Positions 16,246-24,162 of a stretch of DNA of 47,312 nt are shown here, piece by piece. Position numbers and translations under genes: made by a program. The notes under the pieces are model-generated. The model saw nothing but the letters and a program-made list of their open reading frames with translations, was not told the DNA's origin and did no database searches. The first letter of the stretch is position 1; each line of letters begins with the position of its first letter. The DNA comes from Bacteroidota bacterium (GTDB taxonomy: Bacteria; Bacteroidota; Ignavibacteria; SZUA-365). The stretch is taken from contig JAEYUG010000028.1 in the NCBI GenBank assembly GCA_023432805.1, positions 1 to 47,312 of the forward strand. Reading direction: 5' to 3'.

Positions 16246-16346
16246 GATAACCTGTGTGCTGTGACCTGATATGTGCTGTGATGTACCGTCCGCGTCGCGC
16301 CGAACGCAATCGGATCTTCAGATCCGGAACTGCGAACTTCCATCCA

Positions 16347-16354
16347 CAAAGATA
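16347..16354 (-). promoter_or_regulatory. Candidate TAnnTTTG promoter element of iorAB
   Basis: TATCTTTG on the minus strand matches the Bacteroidota -7 consensus exactly, 102 bases before the iorA start. No TTG lies at the matching distance. The rest of 16246-16445 shows no gene. Confidence 0.4.
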
Positions 16355-16431
16355 ACACACCATATCCGGTTTCCCATGACACCGCGTCCGCCCTTCGCGC
16401 AGCATCTTCGCGCGGTGTGGCCTGAGACCCA

Positions 16432-16439
16432 TATATTGG
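16432..16439 (+). promoter_or_regulatory. -10-like element abutting the transporter start codon
   Basis: TATATTGG lies 6 bases before the ATG at 16446. If used, transcription would start at or next to the ATG, giving a leaderless or nearly leaderless mRNA, or translation may begin further in. Confidence 0.35.
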
Positions 16440-16445
16440 GGGATC

Positions 16446-17753
16446 ATGCAGGATGTCCCCCGCGGCCAGGATGACCGCACCACAGCCACGGGTCCCGCGA
16501 CACCCGTCGGAAGCCACGCGCGCACGCTCACCCCGGCTTCCCCCGTCGGCTGCGCCGGACCCGGCGACGATGGGAGGCTGTTCACGCCGGTGTTCCTGTT
16601 GGGGTTCCTCTACAACTTCGTCATCAGTCTCCATTTCACGAACAACGCCCTCTATCCGCTCTTCATCGTCGAAGAGGGGGGAGGGGTCGCGCTGGTGGGA
16701 CTCTTCATGGGCGTCTATGCCGTTGCGGGTGTTCTCGCGCGGCCGCTGGTCGGGATTCTGCTCGACCGCTACGGTCCGCGCACCGTGCTCATCATCGGAA
16801 GCCTGACGCTCAGCATTCCCGCGCTCGGGTATCTGCTGCTGATCGGGCAGGGACTCCCGCTCGCGGTCTGGGTGCTGCGGGCCGTGCAGGGCATGGGCTA
16901 CGGCGCGCATTTCAGTGCCACGTTCACGCTGGCGGCGAGCATCGCACCCGAAGGCCGCCGCACGCAGGCAGTGGCCTTGTACGGCACATCGGGACTCGCC
17001 GGCGCGATGCTGGGTCCCCTGCTCGGCGAGGTGCTCATCGCGGGTCCCGGCCTCCCGTGGTTCTTCACGACTATGGCGGGCATCGGCATCATCGCTGCAG
17101 CCATCATCTCCCGCATCACAATCCCTCCGCGCCATGCAGCGCGCTTCCCCCGACCGTCGGACATCCTCGCCCTGTTTCGCGCACCGGGCATGCGTCCCGT
17201 TCTCGCCCTCGCCTTTCTCTTCGGGGTGGTCTACACCACTCCCACGGCCTTTCTCGCAACATTGTCGGTGCTGCGCTCGATCCTTCATTTCAGCCTGTAC
17301 TTCACTGCCTGGGGCATCGCCGGCATTCTCATCCGTTTCGTCGGCGGGGCGTGGGGCGACCGCGTGGGACTGCGCCGCGTGCTGATTCCCGGCTTTGCGC
17401 TCTATGCCGCCGGCATGCTGCTCGTCCACCTCTCCCATTCGCTGCCCATGCTGGTGCTGGCGGGCGCGGTGGCCGGAGCGGCCCACGGCATCACCTTTCC
17501 TGCCGTGACATCACTGGGATATTCGCTCGCCCCGAAGAGCATGACCGGAAGTTCGATGGCGGTCATCACGGGACTGATGGATACCGGTGCCGCCGCCGTC
17601 ACCCTTGGCGCGGGTCCCATCGCACAGCGTCTGGGGGCGGATATCGTCTTTCCGCTTTCCGCAGCGGCGGGAGTCCTTGCACTCCTCATGCTCGTCGTCA
17701 GCATCCTGAGGAATCCCCGTCCCATCCTGCGCGGCGAAGCGCTGGAATCCTGA
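16446..17753 (+). CDS. Major facilitator superfamily transporter
   Basis: 435 residues. After a polar N-terminus of about 45 residues, twelve hydrophobic spans can be traced, with the MFS signature between spans 2 and 3 (GILLDRYGPRTVLIIG) and its pseudo-repeat in the second half (GGAWGDRVGLRRVLI). RAVQGMGYGAHFSATFT is the fourth-span motif common in drug/metabolite efflux members. Substrate cannot be told; the drug:H+ antiporter branch is likely. The ATG at 16446 follows a GGGGG run by 3 bases. The long polar head suggests the true start could be internal. It diverges from iorA. Confidence 0.88.
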   Translation: MQDVPRGQDDRTTATGPATPVGSHARTLTPASPVGCAGPGDDGRLFTPVFLLGFLYNFVISLHFTNNALYPLFIVEEGGGVALVGLFMGVYAVAGVLARPLVGILLDRYGPRTVLIIGSLTLSIPALGYLLLIGQGLPLAVWVLRAVQGMGYGAHFSATFTLAASIAPEGRRTQAVALYGTSGLAGAMLGPLLGEVLIAGPGLPWFFTTMAGIGIIAAAIISRITIPPRHAARFPRPSDILALFRAPGMRPVLALAFLFGVVYTTPTAFLATLSVLRSILHFSLYFTAWGIAGILIRFVGGAWGDRVGLRRVLIPGFALYAAGMLLVHLSHSLPMLVLAGAVAGAAHGITFPAVTSLGYSLAPKSMTGSSMAVITGLMDTGAAAVTLGAGPIAQRLGADIVFPLSAAAGVLALLMLVVSILRNPRPILRGEALES

Positions 17754-17788
17754 TCCGACGATTTTTCTGCCGCCGGGGGTGTGGAGCA

Positions 17789-17819
17789 CTGGCGCAGGGC
17801 CTGTCTTTTCGTATATTCG
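17789..17819 (+). promoter_or_regulatory. Candidate promoter of the phosphatase/STAS/ABC operon
   Basis: CTGGCG (17789-17794), 17 bases, then TATATT within TATATTCG (17812-17819). It predicts a leader of about 120 bases, which includes a small hairpin with arms CCGGG/CCCGG near 17850-17866. The leader shows no other feature. Confidence 0.45.
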
Positions 17820-17946
17820 AGCACACACTCACACAACTGAACCAGTTGCCGGGTCGCCTCCCGGTGACGCGTCTTTGTGATCGCATCATCTGTCGCATGC
17901 CTTCCAGGCCCGCGGCGTTGATCAGATATCCGTAGACAGGACACGC

Positions 17947-19158
17947 ATGCATCTGCCCAGCAGCACACCCCAGGATCCGGCCGCCATTGCTGCGATCGCG
18001 CCCGCAAAGATTCTCGTCGTCGATGACGAACCCGATGTCGAACTCCTCATCCGCCAGATGTTCCGCAAGCGCATCCAGCGAGCGGAACTGCAGTTCGTCT
18101 TCGCCGGAAGCGGCGTGCAGGCACTGGCCGCCCTCGGCCGTGATCATGACATCGACATCATGCTGACCGACATCAACATGCCCGAGATGGACGGACTCAC
18201 CCTCCTTGCCCGCATCCCCGATGCGGACGTGAATCCCATGTTGAAGTCGATCGTCGTGTCGGCCTATGGCGATCTCGACAACATCCGCACCGCGATGAAC
18301 CGTGGAGCCTTCGATTTCGTCACCAAGCCGATCGATGCGGGCGATCTCGAGATCACGCTCAACAAGACGATCACCGAACTCGAGATGATCCGCCAGGCGA
18401 AGCGTGCCCGCGAGCAGCTTCTCGCGCTGCAGCAGGAACTCGGTGTCGCACGGCGCATCCAGCAGGCGATTCTTCCTCCCCCGCTCGAGGGCATTCCCTC
18501 GATCGATCTGCATGGTGGCATGATCGCTGCGCGGGAAGTCGGCGGTGACTTCTACGACTACTTCCGCATCGGACACGACCAACTGGGCATCGTCATTGCC
18601 GACGTCTCGGGCAAGGGCGTTCCCGCCGCGATCTTCATGGCCATGTCGCGCACGCTGCTGCGTTCGACCGCACTGTCGGGAGGGACACCGGCTGAAGTGA
18701 TGGCCCGCGTCAATGACACGCTCGCCGTCGAGGGCGAGTCGGGCATGTTCGTCACCACCTTCTACGGGATTCTCGACCTGAGTACCGGAACACTCCGGTA
18801 CTGCAACGGCGGTCACAATCCTCCCTTCATCCTCCGTGCCGACGGCAACGTCGAACTGCTTTCCTCCACGCCCGATCTGGTCGTCGGTGTGATGCGCGGA
18901 TTTCCGTACAACGAATTCTCGCTGCAGCTGGCCCCCGGCGACGGTCTCTGCCTGTACACGGATGGAGTGACCGAGGCGATGAATGTGTCGGAAGACATGT
19001 ATGAGGAACCTGCCCTCGAACAACTTCTCCGCGCACACGCTGGTGCCGCCTCGCGCGACATCGTCGATGCCGTGGTCGCCGATGTGCGCGCCTTCGCCGC
19101 CGGTCATCCGCAGTCCGACGATCTGACCAGTCTCGTGTTCCGTTATCTGGGCGCATAA
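17947..19158 (+). CDS. Response regulator with SpoIIE/RsbU-type PP2C phosphatase output
   Basis: 403 residues. A receiver domain at about 20-140 keeps the acidic pair (VVDDE), phospho-acceptor Asp75 (LTDINMPEMDG) and Lys127 (FVTKPI). A coiled linker (about 138-180) leads into a PP2C/SpoIIE domain with metal ligands in GGDFYDY (Asp201), IADVSGKG (Asp219), YTDGVTEA (Asp339) and QSDDLT. Such proteins dephosphorylate STAS anti-anti-sigma proteins when their receiver is phosphorylated. A STAS gene lies two genes downstream, a likely substrate. No cognate sensor kinase or RsbW-type kinase adjoins it. It is the first gene of a five-gene run. Confidence 0.93.
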   Translation: MHLPSSTPQDPAAIAAIAPAKILVVDDEPDVELLIRQMFRKRIQRAELQFVFAGSGVQALAALGRDHDIDIMLTDINMPEMDGLTLLARIPDADVNPMLKSIVVSAYGDLDNIRTAMNRGAFDFVTKPIDAGDLEITLNKTITELEMIRQAKRAREQLLALQQELGVARRIQQAILPPPLEGIPSIDLHGGMIAAREVGGDFYDYFRIGHDQLGIVIADVSGKGVPAAIFMAMSRTLLRSTALSGGTPAEVMARVNDTLAVEGESGMFVTTFYGILDLSTGTLRYCNGGHNPPFILRADGNVELLSSTPDLVVGVMRGFPYNEFSLQLAPGDGLCLYTDGVTEAMNVSEDMYEEPALEQLLRAHAGAASRDIVDAVVADVRAFAAGHPQSDDLTSLVFRYLGA

Positions 19159-19217
19159 CCGCCCCATCGGCGCCGCCCCCTCCACATCCAACTCTTGATC
19201 AGGAGTCCGATTTCGCC

Positions 19218-20261
19218 ATGCATCATACCATGACGTCACCCACCCGATACCCGCTGCAGCGCCTCGTGCAGCTGCTTGCACTCGCCGCCTGCTGCATCGT
19301 GCTCGTCTCCTGCGGGACGCGGAAAACCTCCGACACCGAAGGCGCGGACAGCGCCGGGAAGGTCTGGAAGCTCAGCCTCATCAAGTACGAGGACCTTCGG
19401 CAGACCGAGGATGCTGAAAAGGGCCTGCTGGCAGGTCTTCGCGATCTGGGGCTCGTGGAGGGCAAGGATTTCACCGTCTCGATCCGCAGTGCGCAGGGTG
19501 ACATTCCGACCGTGAACAGTCTGATCGACGCAGTGAACACCGATGGAACGGATCTGCTGGTCTCGCTGCAGACTGCGACGCTGCACACGGCGATCAAGCG
19601 CACGAAGCGGCTTCCGATCGTATTCATGGTCGTCGCCTATCCCTTCGTGATCAGTGATGTCGGCGTCAACGATTCCATCCACCACTCCTTCGTCACGGGC
19701 GTGTACTCGCAGACGACCTTCGACTCGATGATCGGGCACATCAAGACGGCGATGCCGAAGGTCAAGCGACTCGGCACCCTGTTCTCGACATCGGAACTCA
19801 ATTCGGTGTACTACAAGAGTCAGCTGCACGCCGCGTGCAACAAGGCGGGCATCGAACTGGAGACGTTCGGTGTGAATGCGCGCGCGGATGTGTCGCAGGC
19901 GATGCAGGCGCTCTGCACGAAGAACATCGACGCGATCTGCCAGATCGAAGACAACCTCACCTCGGCGACGTTCCAGACAATCACGCAGACCGCCACGCGC
20001 CACAAGCTGCCGGTGTTCTCGTTCGAGAACAGTCAGATCCGCAAGGGATCTTCGATCGTGTACGCACCGGATTACTTCGAATCCGCCAAGAGTGCCGCGT
20101 CGATGATCGCGCGCATCATGAAGGGGGAGAAGCCCGAGCAGATTCCCTTCGAGCGCATCACGCGTTTCCATCTGCGGATCAACGAATCCTCTGCCAGGCA
20201 GGTGGGCTTGACCATTCCCGACGCGCTGCGCGCGGCGGCCGATGAGGTGATCGCCGAGTAA
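19218..20261 (+). CDS. ABC transporter substrate-binding lipoprotein (ABC_sub_bind/TrpX-like)
   Basis: 347 residues. A lipoprotein signal peptide ends in LVSC (lipid-anchored Cys about residue 32). The mature part has the two-lobe ABC_sub_bind pattern: LRDLGLVEGKDFTVSIRSAQ, NTDGTDLLVSLQTATLHTA, KRLPIVFMVVAYP, then GTLFSTSELNSVYYKSQL and VFSFENSQIRKGSSIVYAPD, ending RQVGLTIPDAL, a family tail. Related proteins bind aromatic amino acids or other small ligands; the ligand here is unknown. The stop overlaps the next ATG by one base (TAATG). AGGAG lies 12 bases before the ATG; an ATG at 19230 is an alternative start. Confidence 0.9.
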   Translation: MHHTMTSPTRYPLQRLVQLLALAACCIVLVSCGTRKTSDTEGADSAGKVWKLSLIKYEDLRQTEDAEKGLLAGLRDLGLVEGKDFTVSIRSAQGDIPTVNSLIDAVNTDGTDLLVSLQTATLHTAIKRTKRLPIVFMVVAYPFVISDVGVNDSIHHSFVTGVYSQTTFDSMIGHIKTAMPKVKRLGTLFSTSELNSVYYKSQLHAACNKAGIELETFGVNARADVSQAMQALCTKNIDAICQIEDNLTSATFQTITQTATRHKLPVFSFENSQIRKGSSIVYAPDYFESAKSAASMIARIMKGEKPEQIPFERITRFHLRINESSARQVGLTIPDALRAAADEVIAE

Positions 20262-21526
20262 TGGAGATCACGCGTGCGTGGGAGGATGACCGGCTCATCG
20301 TGACGCTCGTCGGTCGGCTCGATTCCTACTGGGCCGACCATCTGGCCACGGAACTGGAGACATCGCTGCGGGACGGCGCCTGGCGGATCGTGCTCGAGTT
20401 CTCGCAGGTGGCCTTCATGAGTTCGGCCGGCATCAGTGTGCTGCTCCGCTATTACAAGGCCACAAAGGCGCTCGACGGGTATCTGCGCGTGCTCAATCCC
20501 GTCAAGGCCGTCAAATCGGTGTTCGATCTGTCGGGACTGACGCCGCTGCTGCTGGCCGGTGACCACGTGGCCGTCACCGCGCCCGCAGTCGAGGGACGCA
20601 TCGAGCAGCACGACGGCATGCGCATCGAGGTGTTTGAGCTGTCCTCGACCGGACTCGCATGTTCGATTGTCGCAGGCGCCATGCTGCCCGCACACGGGGG
20701 GCACCGCGCGGAAGATGCTGTCCGCGTGCAGTTCGGTGAAGCGGCGGCAGGCCTCGGACTCGGCGCGCTTGGCAGGGATGTCGAGGAACTCCGCGGTCAG
20801 TTCGGTGAATTCGTCGCGATGGCCGGGCACATCGTGCATCTGCCGACCGACGGTACGCAGCAACCCGATTACCTGGCCGCGCGGGGATCCTACATACCGG
20901 ACCTTGGGGTCCTCTATGGCCTCGCATGCAGCGGTGCCATGTCGCGCTGCATCCGCTTCGAGCCCGCCACTCCGGACGCCACGGCCGATCCCGCGCTCTG
21001 CGCGCGTCTGGCACTCGATGCGACCGATGCGCAGGCCGCGGGTTTCGTCATGCTCGCCGAGGTCGCCGGGCTTGTGGGCGTTGCGCTGACCGTGTCGCCC
21101 GATACCTGCGATGGTGCATCGTTGTTCGACTTCCCCCGGGTGCGGACGGCCATGACGCTCACCGCGGAGCCTTCGTACGCGGGAGATCTGGCGTTGATCA
21201 CAGGGGTGTGCGCCCGGGTACCATCCCCCCACACAGAGGAAGACGTGTCGCCGGCCCGGCGTGCCTTCGATGCGATGCTGCGTCCCATGTCAGCCGCGCC
21301 CGGCATTGCTGCGCACATGCATGCGGCGGTGGCGCCTCTGACCGTGTTGAAGCGCGGTGCACTCGACCTGGCACCGACGGTGCGCGCCGTGTTCGAGCAC
21401 GGGGGCATCCACGCGCTCTTGCATCTGCTCGACGACGACCGTCCCCTGGCCGGTGCCGGCACGTCACATTTCGTGCGGGGGGCGCTCTGGTGTGCGCCGC
21501 TTGTTTCATTCGATCTGAAGGGGTGA
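20261..21526 (+). CDS. STAS-domain protein with large unrecognised C-terminal domain
   Basis: 421 residues. Residues 1-105 form a STAS/anti-anti-sigma domain: LIVTLVGRLDSYWADHL, LEFSQVAFMSSAGISVLLRY, YLRVLNPVKAVKSVFDLSGL. Ser55 in MSSAG matches the serine phosphorylated in SpoIIAA/RsbV. Residues about 106-421 match nothing I recognise: mixed alpha/beta, soluble, no membrane span, with a closing motif SHFVRGALWCAPLVSFD. It is translationally coupled to the substrate-binding gene before it and one base away from the permease gene after it. Inferred: the PP2C phosphatase at the head of the operon acts on this protein, and its state adjusts the importer or a partner not encoded here. Confidence 0.85.
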   Translation: MEITRAWEDDRLIVTLVGRLDSYWADHLATELETSLRDGAWRIVLEFSQVAFMSSAGISVLLRYYKATKALDGYLRVLNPVKAVKSVFDLSGLTPLLLAGDHVAVTAPAVEGRIEQHDGMRIEVFELSSTGLACSIVAGAMLPAHGGHRAEDAVRVQFGEAAAGLGLGALGRDVEELRGQFGEFVAMAGHIVHLPTDGTQQPDYLAARGSYIPDLGVLYGLACSGAMSRCIRFEPATPDATADPALCARLALDATDAQAAGFVMLAEVAGLVGVALTVSPDTCDGASLFDFPRVRTAMTLTAEPSYAGDLALITGVCARVPSPHTEEDVSPARRAFDAMLRPMSAAPGIAAHMHAAVAPLTVLKRGALDLAPTVRAVFEHGGIHALLHLLDDDRPLAGAGTSHFVRGALWCAPLVSFDLKG

Positions 21527-21527
21527 C

Positions 21528-22520
21528 ATGCCGCTCATCGTACCGACACTCGTTCATGGACTCGTCTTCTGCCTGCTCGCGCTCTCGGTGGCGATCACCT
21601 GGCGCATGTACTCGTTTCCGGACCTGACCGTCGACGGATCGGTGACGACGGGTGCGGCGGTGGCCATGGTCTGCATTCTGTCGGGCATGCATCCGGCATG
21701 GGCGACTGTGCTCGGCATGCTGGCCGGGGCGGCGGTGGGGGCGCTGACAGGCGTGCTGCATGCAGTCTTCCACGTCAACCGCCTGCTCGCGGGCATCCTC
21801 GTCATGTCGGCGTTGTACTCGGTCAATCTGCACATCATGTCGGGCAGCGGTCTGGCGGTGCAGGACGAGCGCACGCTCGTGACCATGGCCGACGAACTCG
21901 GCGCCATGCTGCTCGCGGGTGATTCGACGTTCGTGCTGCTCGGGCAGGACGTCCCGTCGGGCACGCTCGTGTTCTTTCTCTTTCTGCTCGTGGTCGCGGC
22001 GCTTGTCGTGGGCGGCCTGGCGCTGTTTCTCGCTTCGGACGCCGGTATCGCGCTGCGCGCCTCGGGGGGCAATGAACGCATGATGCGTGCGCAGGGGGTG
22101 CATACCGGTGTGATGTTCGTCCTCGCGGTCGCGATCTCGAACGCGCTCGCTGCAGCGGCGGGCGCGATCTACGCCCAGTACGTGTATTCCGTCGACATCG
22201 CGCTCGGCATCGGCATGATCATCCGCGGACTCGCGTACGTGATCATCGGCCAGGCGCTGATCCGCAGTGAGTCGGTGCGCGGCATGCTGCTCAGTGCAGT
22301 CGTCGGGGCGGTCATCTACGAAATCCTTCTTGCAGTTATTCTGCAGATCGGCGACTTCCACAATGATCTGCGATTGATCACGGCACTCTTCGTGCTGTTC
22401 GCGCTCGGCCTGCAGCACTTCATGCGCAAGGTGCGCGGCGTGCGTCGCAGCGGGGTCCGCCCGCACGCGTCCGGGTCTCCCGCCACGGCAGCGGGTGTCG
22501 ACGAGGGAGGCGTGGCATGA
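21528..22520 (+). CDS. ABC transporter permease (LivH-like/TrpY type)
   Basis: 330 residues with about eight to nine hydrophobic spans. The N-terminus carries FPDLTVDGSVTTGAAVA, the hallmark of the permease partnered with ABC_sub_bind proteins, and the cytoplasmic loop LRASGGNERMMRAQGVHTG is the ATPase-contacting segment of the BPD_transp_2 family. The ATG lies one base after the STAS gene stop, and its end overlaps the ATPase gene by 4 bases. It forms the inner-membrane channel of the importer. The C-terminal 35 residues are polar and Gly/Arg-rich. Confidence 0.92.
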   Translation: MPLIVPTLVHGLVFCLLALSVAITWRMYSFPDLTVDGSVTTGAAVAMVCILSGMHPAWATVLGMLAGAAVGALTGVLHAVFHVNRLLAGILVMSALYSVNLHIMSGSGLAVQDERTLVTMADELGAMLLAGDSTFVLLGQDVPSGTLVFFLFLLVVAALVVGGLALFLASDAGIALRASGGNERMMRAQGVHTGVMFVLAVAISNALAAAAGAIYAQYVYSVDIALGIGMIIRGLAYVIIGQALIRSESVRGMLLSAVVGAVIYEILLAVILQIGDFHNDLRLITALFVLFALGLQHFMRKVRGVRRSGVRPHASGSPATAAGVDEGGVA

Positions 22521-23335
22521 CGGCCGTCTCGTTGCATGATGTGACCGTCCGCTTTCACGCCGGCACCGAACTCGAACTCGCCGCGCTCGACAGCGTGTCG
22601 CTCGATATCGAGGCAGGTTCGTTCACGATCATCATCGGCTCGAACGGTTCGGGAAAATCGACACTGCTGTCGATGCTCGCCGGCGAAGTGCTGCCGGAAC
22701 GGGGCACGGTGATGATCGGAGGAATCGATGTGACCCGCATGCCGGTGCATCGTCGCGCGGCCTTCATCGGACGGGTGTTTCAGGATCCATTTGCCGGGAC
22801 GGCTCCCGGTCTCACCGTTGCGGAAAACATCGCCATCGCAGCCATGCGGGGTAGACGCAGACTACTGCGCCATGCCGTCCGTGACGAGATCCGCGAACAG
22901 ATCTCCGCACGTGTCGCGACCTTCGGCATGGGACTCGAGCAGCGGCTCGACACACCGATGCACGCGCTGTCAGGGGGGCAGCGTCAGGCGCTGACGCTGC
23001 TCATGGCGACGTGGAACCGGCCCCAGCTGCTGTTGCTCGACGAACACACGGCAGCACTCGATCCGAAGAGTGCCGACCGCATCGCGTCGATCAGCGCAGA
23101 GATCATCGCCGCCGAACGCCTCACCGCCGTCATGGTCACGCACTCGCTGCAGCAGGCCTCGCTGTTCGGAGACCGTCTCGTGCTCATGCATCGAGGCTCG
23201 GTCGCGATGGACGTCGCGGGCGCCGAAAAGCGTGCACAGCGTCCGCATGCCCTCCTCGCCCGCTTCGAGGCCCTGCGTCGTCAGGACGCCCTGACTCCCG
23301 ATGCGGCGGCCATGTTGCGTGCACGCTATATCTAA
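22517..23335 (+). CDS. ABC transporter ATP-binding protein
   Basis: 272 residues. Walker A GSNGSGKST (41-49), Q-loop Gln89 (VFQDPF), signature LSGGQ (151-155), Walker B LLLLDE (171-176), D-loop ALDP and switch His209 (VTHS) are all intact. PFAGTAPGLTVAENIAIA after the Q-loop is typical of the TrpZ/COG1101 group paired with TrpX/TrpY-like proteins. It overlaps the permease gene by ATGA, so both are translated together. It powers uptake of the unknown ligand. Confidence 0.95.
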   Translation: MTAVSLHDVTVRFHAGTELELAALDSVSLDIEAGSFTIIIGSNGSGKSTLLSMLAGEVLPERGTVMIGGIDVTRMPVHRRAAFIGRVFQDPFAGTAPGLTVAENIAIAAMRGRRRLLRHAVRDEIREQISARVATFGMGLEQRLDTPMHALSGGQRQALTLLMATWNRPQLLLLDEHTAALDPKSADRIASISAEIIAAERLTAVMVTHSLQQASLFGDRLVLMHRGSVAMDVAGAEKRAQRPHALLARFEALRRQDALTPDAAAMLRARYI

Positions 23336-23438
23336 GAGGGGCATCACACCAACAACTCACGCCCGCCTCACGATCGGCTAACATTGTTTTCGCGATATTG
23401 CACCCGCAATACGCACAAAGCACGAACGACGCACAGGC

Positions 23439-24131
23439 ATGGCAAAAGGCACGATTCTCGTCGTTGAAGACGAGGAAGACATTCTCGAACTGGTTTCCTA
23501 CAATCTCGCACGCGAGGGCTTTGCCGTCGAGCGCGCGGCGACGGGCGAGACCGGGTTGCAGAAGGCGCGCACAACTTCCCCCGACCTCATACTGCTCGAC
23601 ATCATGCTCCCGGGCGTGGACGGACTCGACGTCTGTCGCTCCCTCAAGCGCGATGAGGCAACCCGCACCATCCCCATCATCATGATGACAGCGCGCGGAG
23701 AGGAGGCCGATGTCGTCACCGGTCTAGAACTCGGCGCCGACGATTACGTGACCAAACCCTTCAGTCCGCGTGTGCTCATCGCGCGTGTGAAGGCTGTGCT
23801 GCGTCGCCGATCGGCCGCGGAGGCGCCTGTCGACACGCAGTCGTTGCGCATCGGCAACATCATCATCATTCCCGGTCGGCACGAGGTGCGCATCGACGAC
23901 ACCCTGATCGACCTGACGGTGACCGAATTCCGGCTACTGCACCTGCTGGCGGGACGGCCGGGCTGGGTCTTCACCCGATCGCAGATCGTCGAATCCGTAC
24001 ACGGCGAACACTACCCCGTCACCGATCGCTCCGTGGATGTGCAGATCGTCGGCTTGCGCAAGAAGCTCGGCACGCACGGCACGATGATCGAAACCGTGCG
24101 CGGTGTCGGCTATCGGTTCAGGGAGGTGTGA
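23439..24131 (+). CDS. phoB: OmpR/PhoB-family response regulator
   Basis: 230 residues. Receiver domain with VVEDEED, phospho-acceptor Asp54 (LLDIMLPG), Thr in MMTARG and Lys106 (YVTKPF), then a winged-helix DNA-binding domain (LTVTEFRLLHLLAGRPGWVF, DRSVDVQIVGLRKKLG, ETVRGVGYRF). The following PhoR-like kinase and PhoU gene indicate phosphate-starvation control, though no pst or phosphatase gene is in the window. The preceding 100 bases (23336-23438) show only a weak TAACATTG element at 23379-23386 and no obvious Pho box. The symbol rests on context. Confidence 0.85.
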   Translation: MAKGTILVVEDEEDILELVSYNLAREGFAVERAATGETGLQKARTTSPDLILLDIMLPGVDGLDVCRSLKRDEATRTIPIIMMTARGEEADVVTGLELGADDYVTKPFSPRVLIARVKAVLRRRSAAEAPVDTQSLRIGNIIIIPGRHEVRIDDTLIDLTVTEFRLLHLLAGRPGWVFTRSQIVESVHGEHYPVTDRSVDVQIVGLRKKLGTHGTMIETVRGVGYRFREV

Positions 24132-24162
24132 TGAAGCGCCATCCGTCCGTCGAGGTGCCGCG

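Noticed and set aside
23336..23438. Pho box upstream of the PhoB-like gene
   Set aside because: No pair of CTGTCAT-like direct repeats at 11-base spacing was visible.
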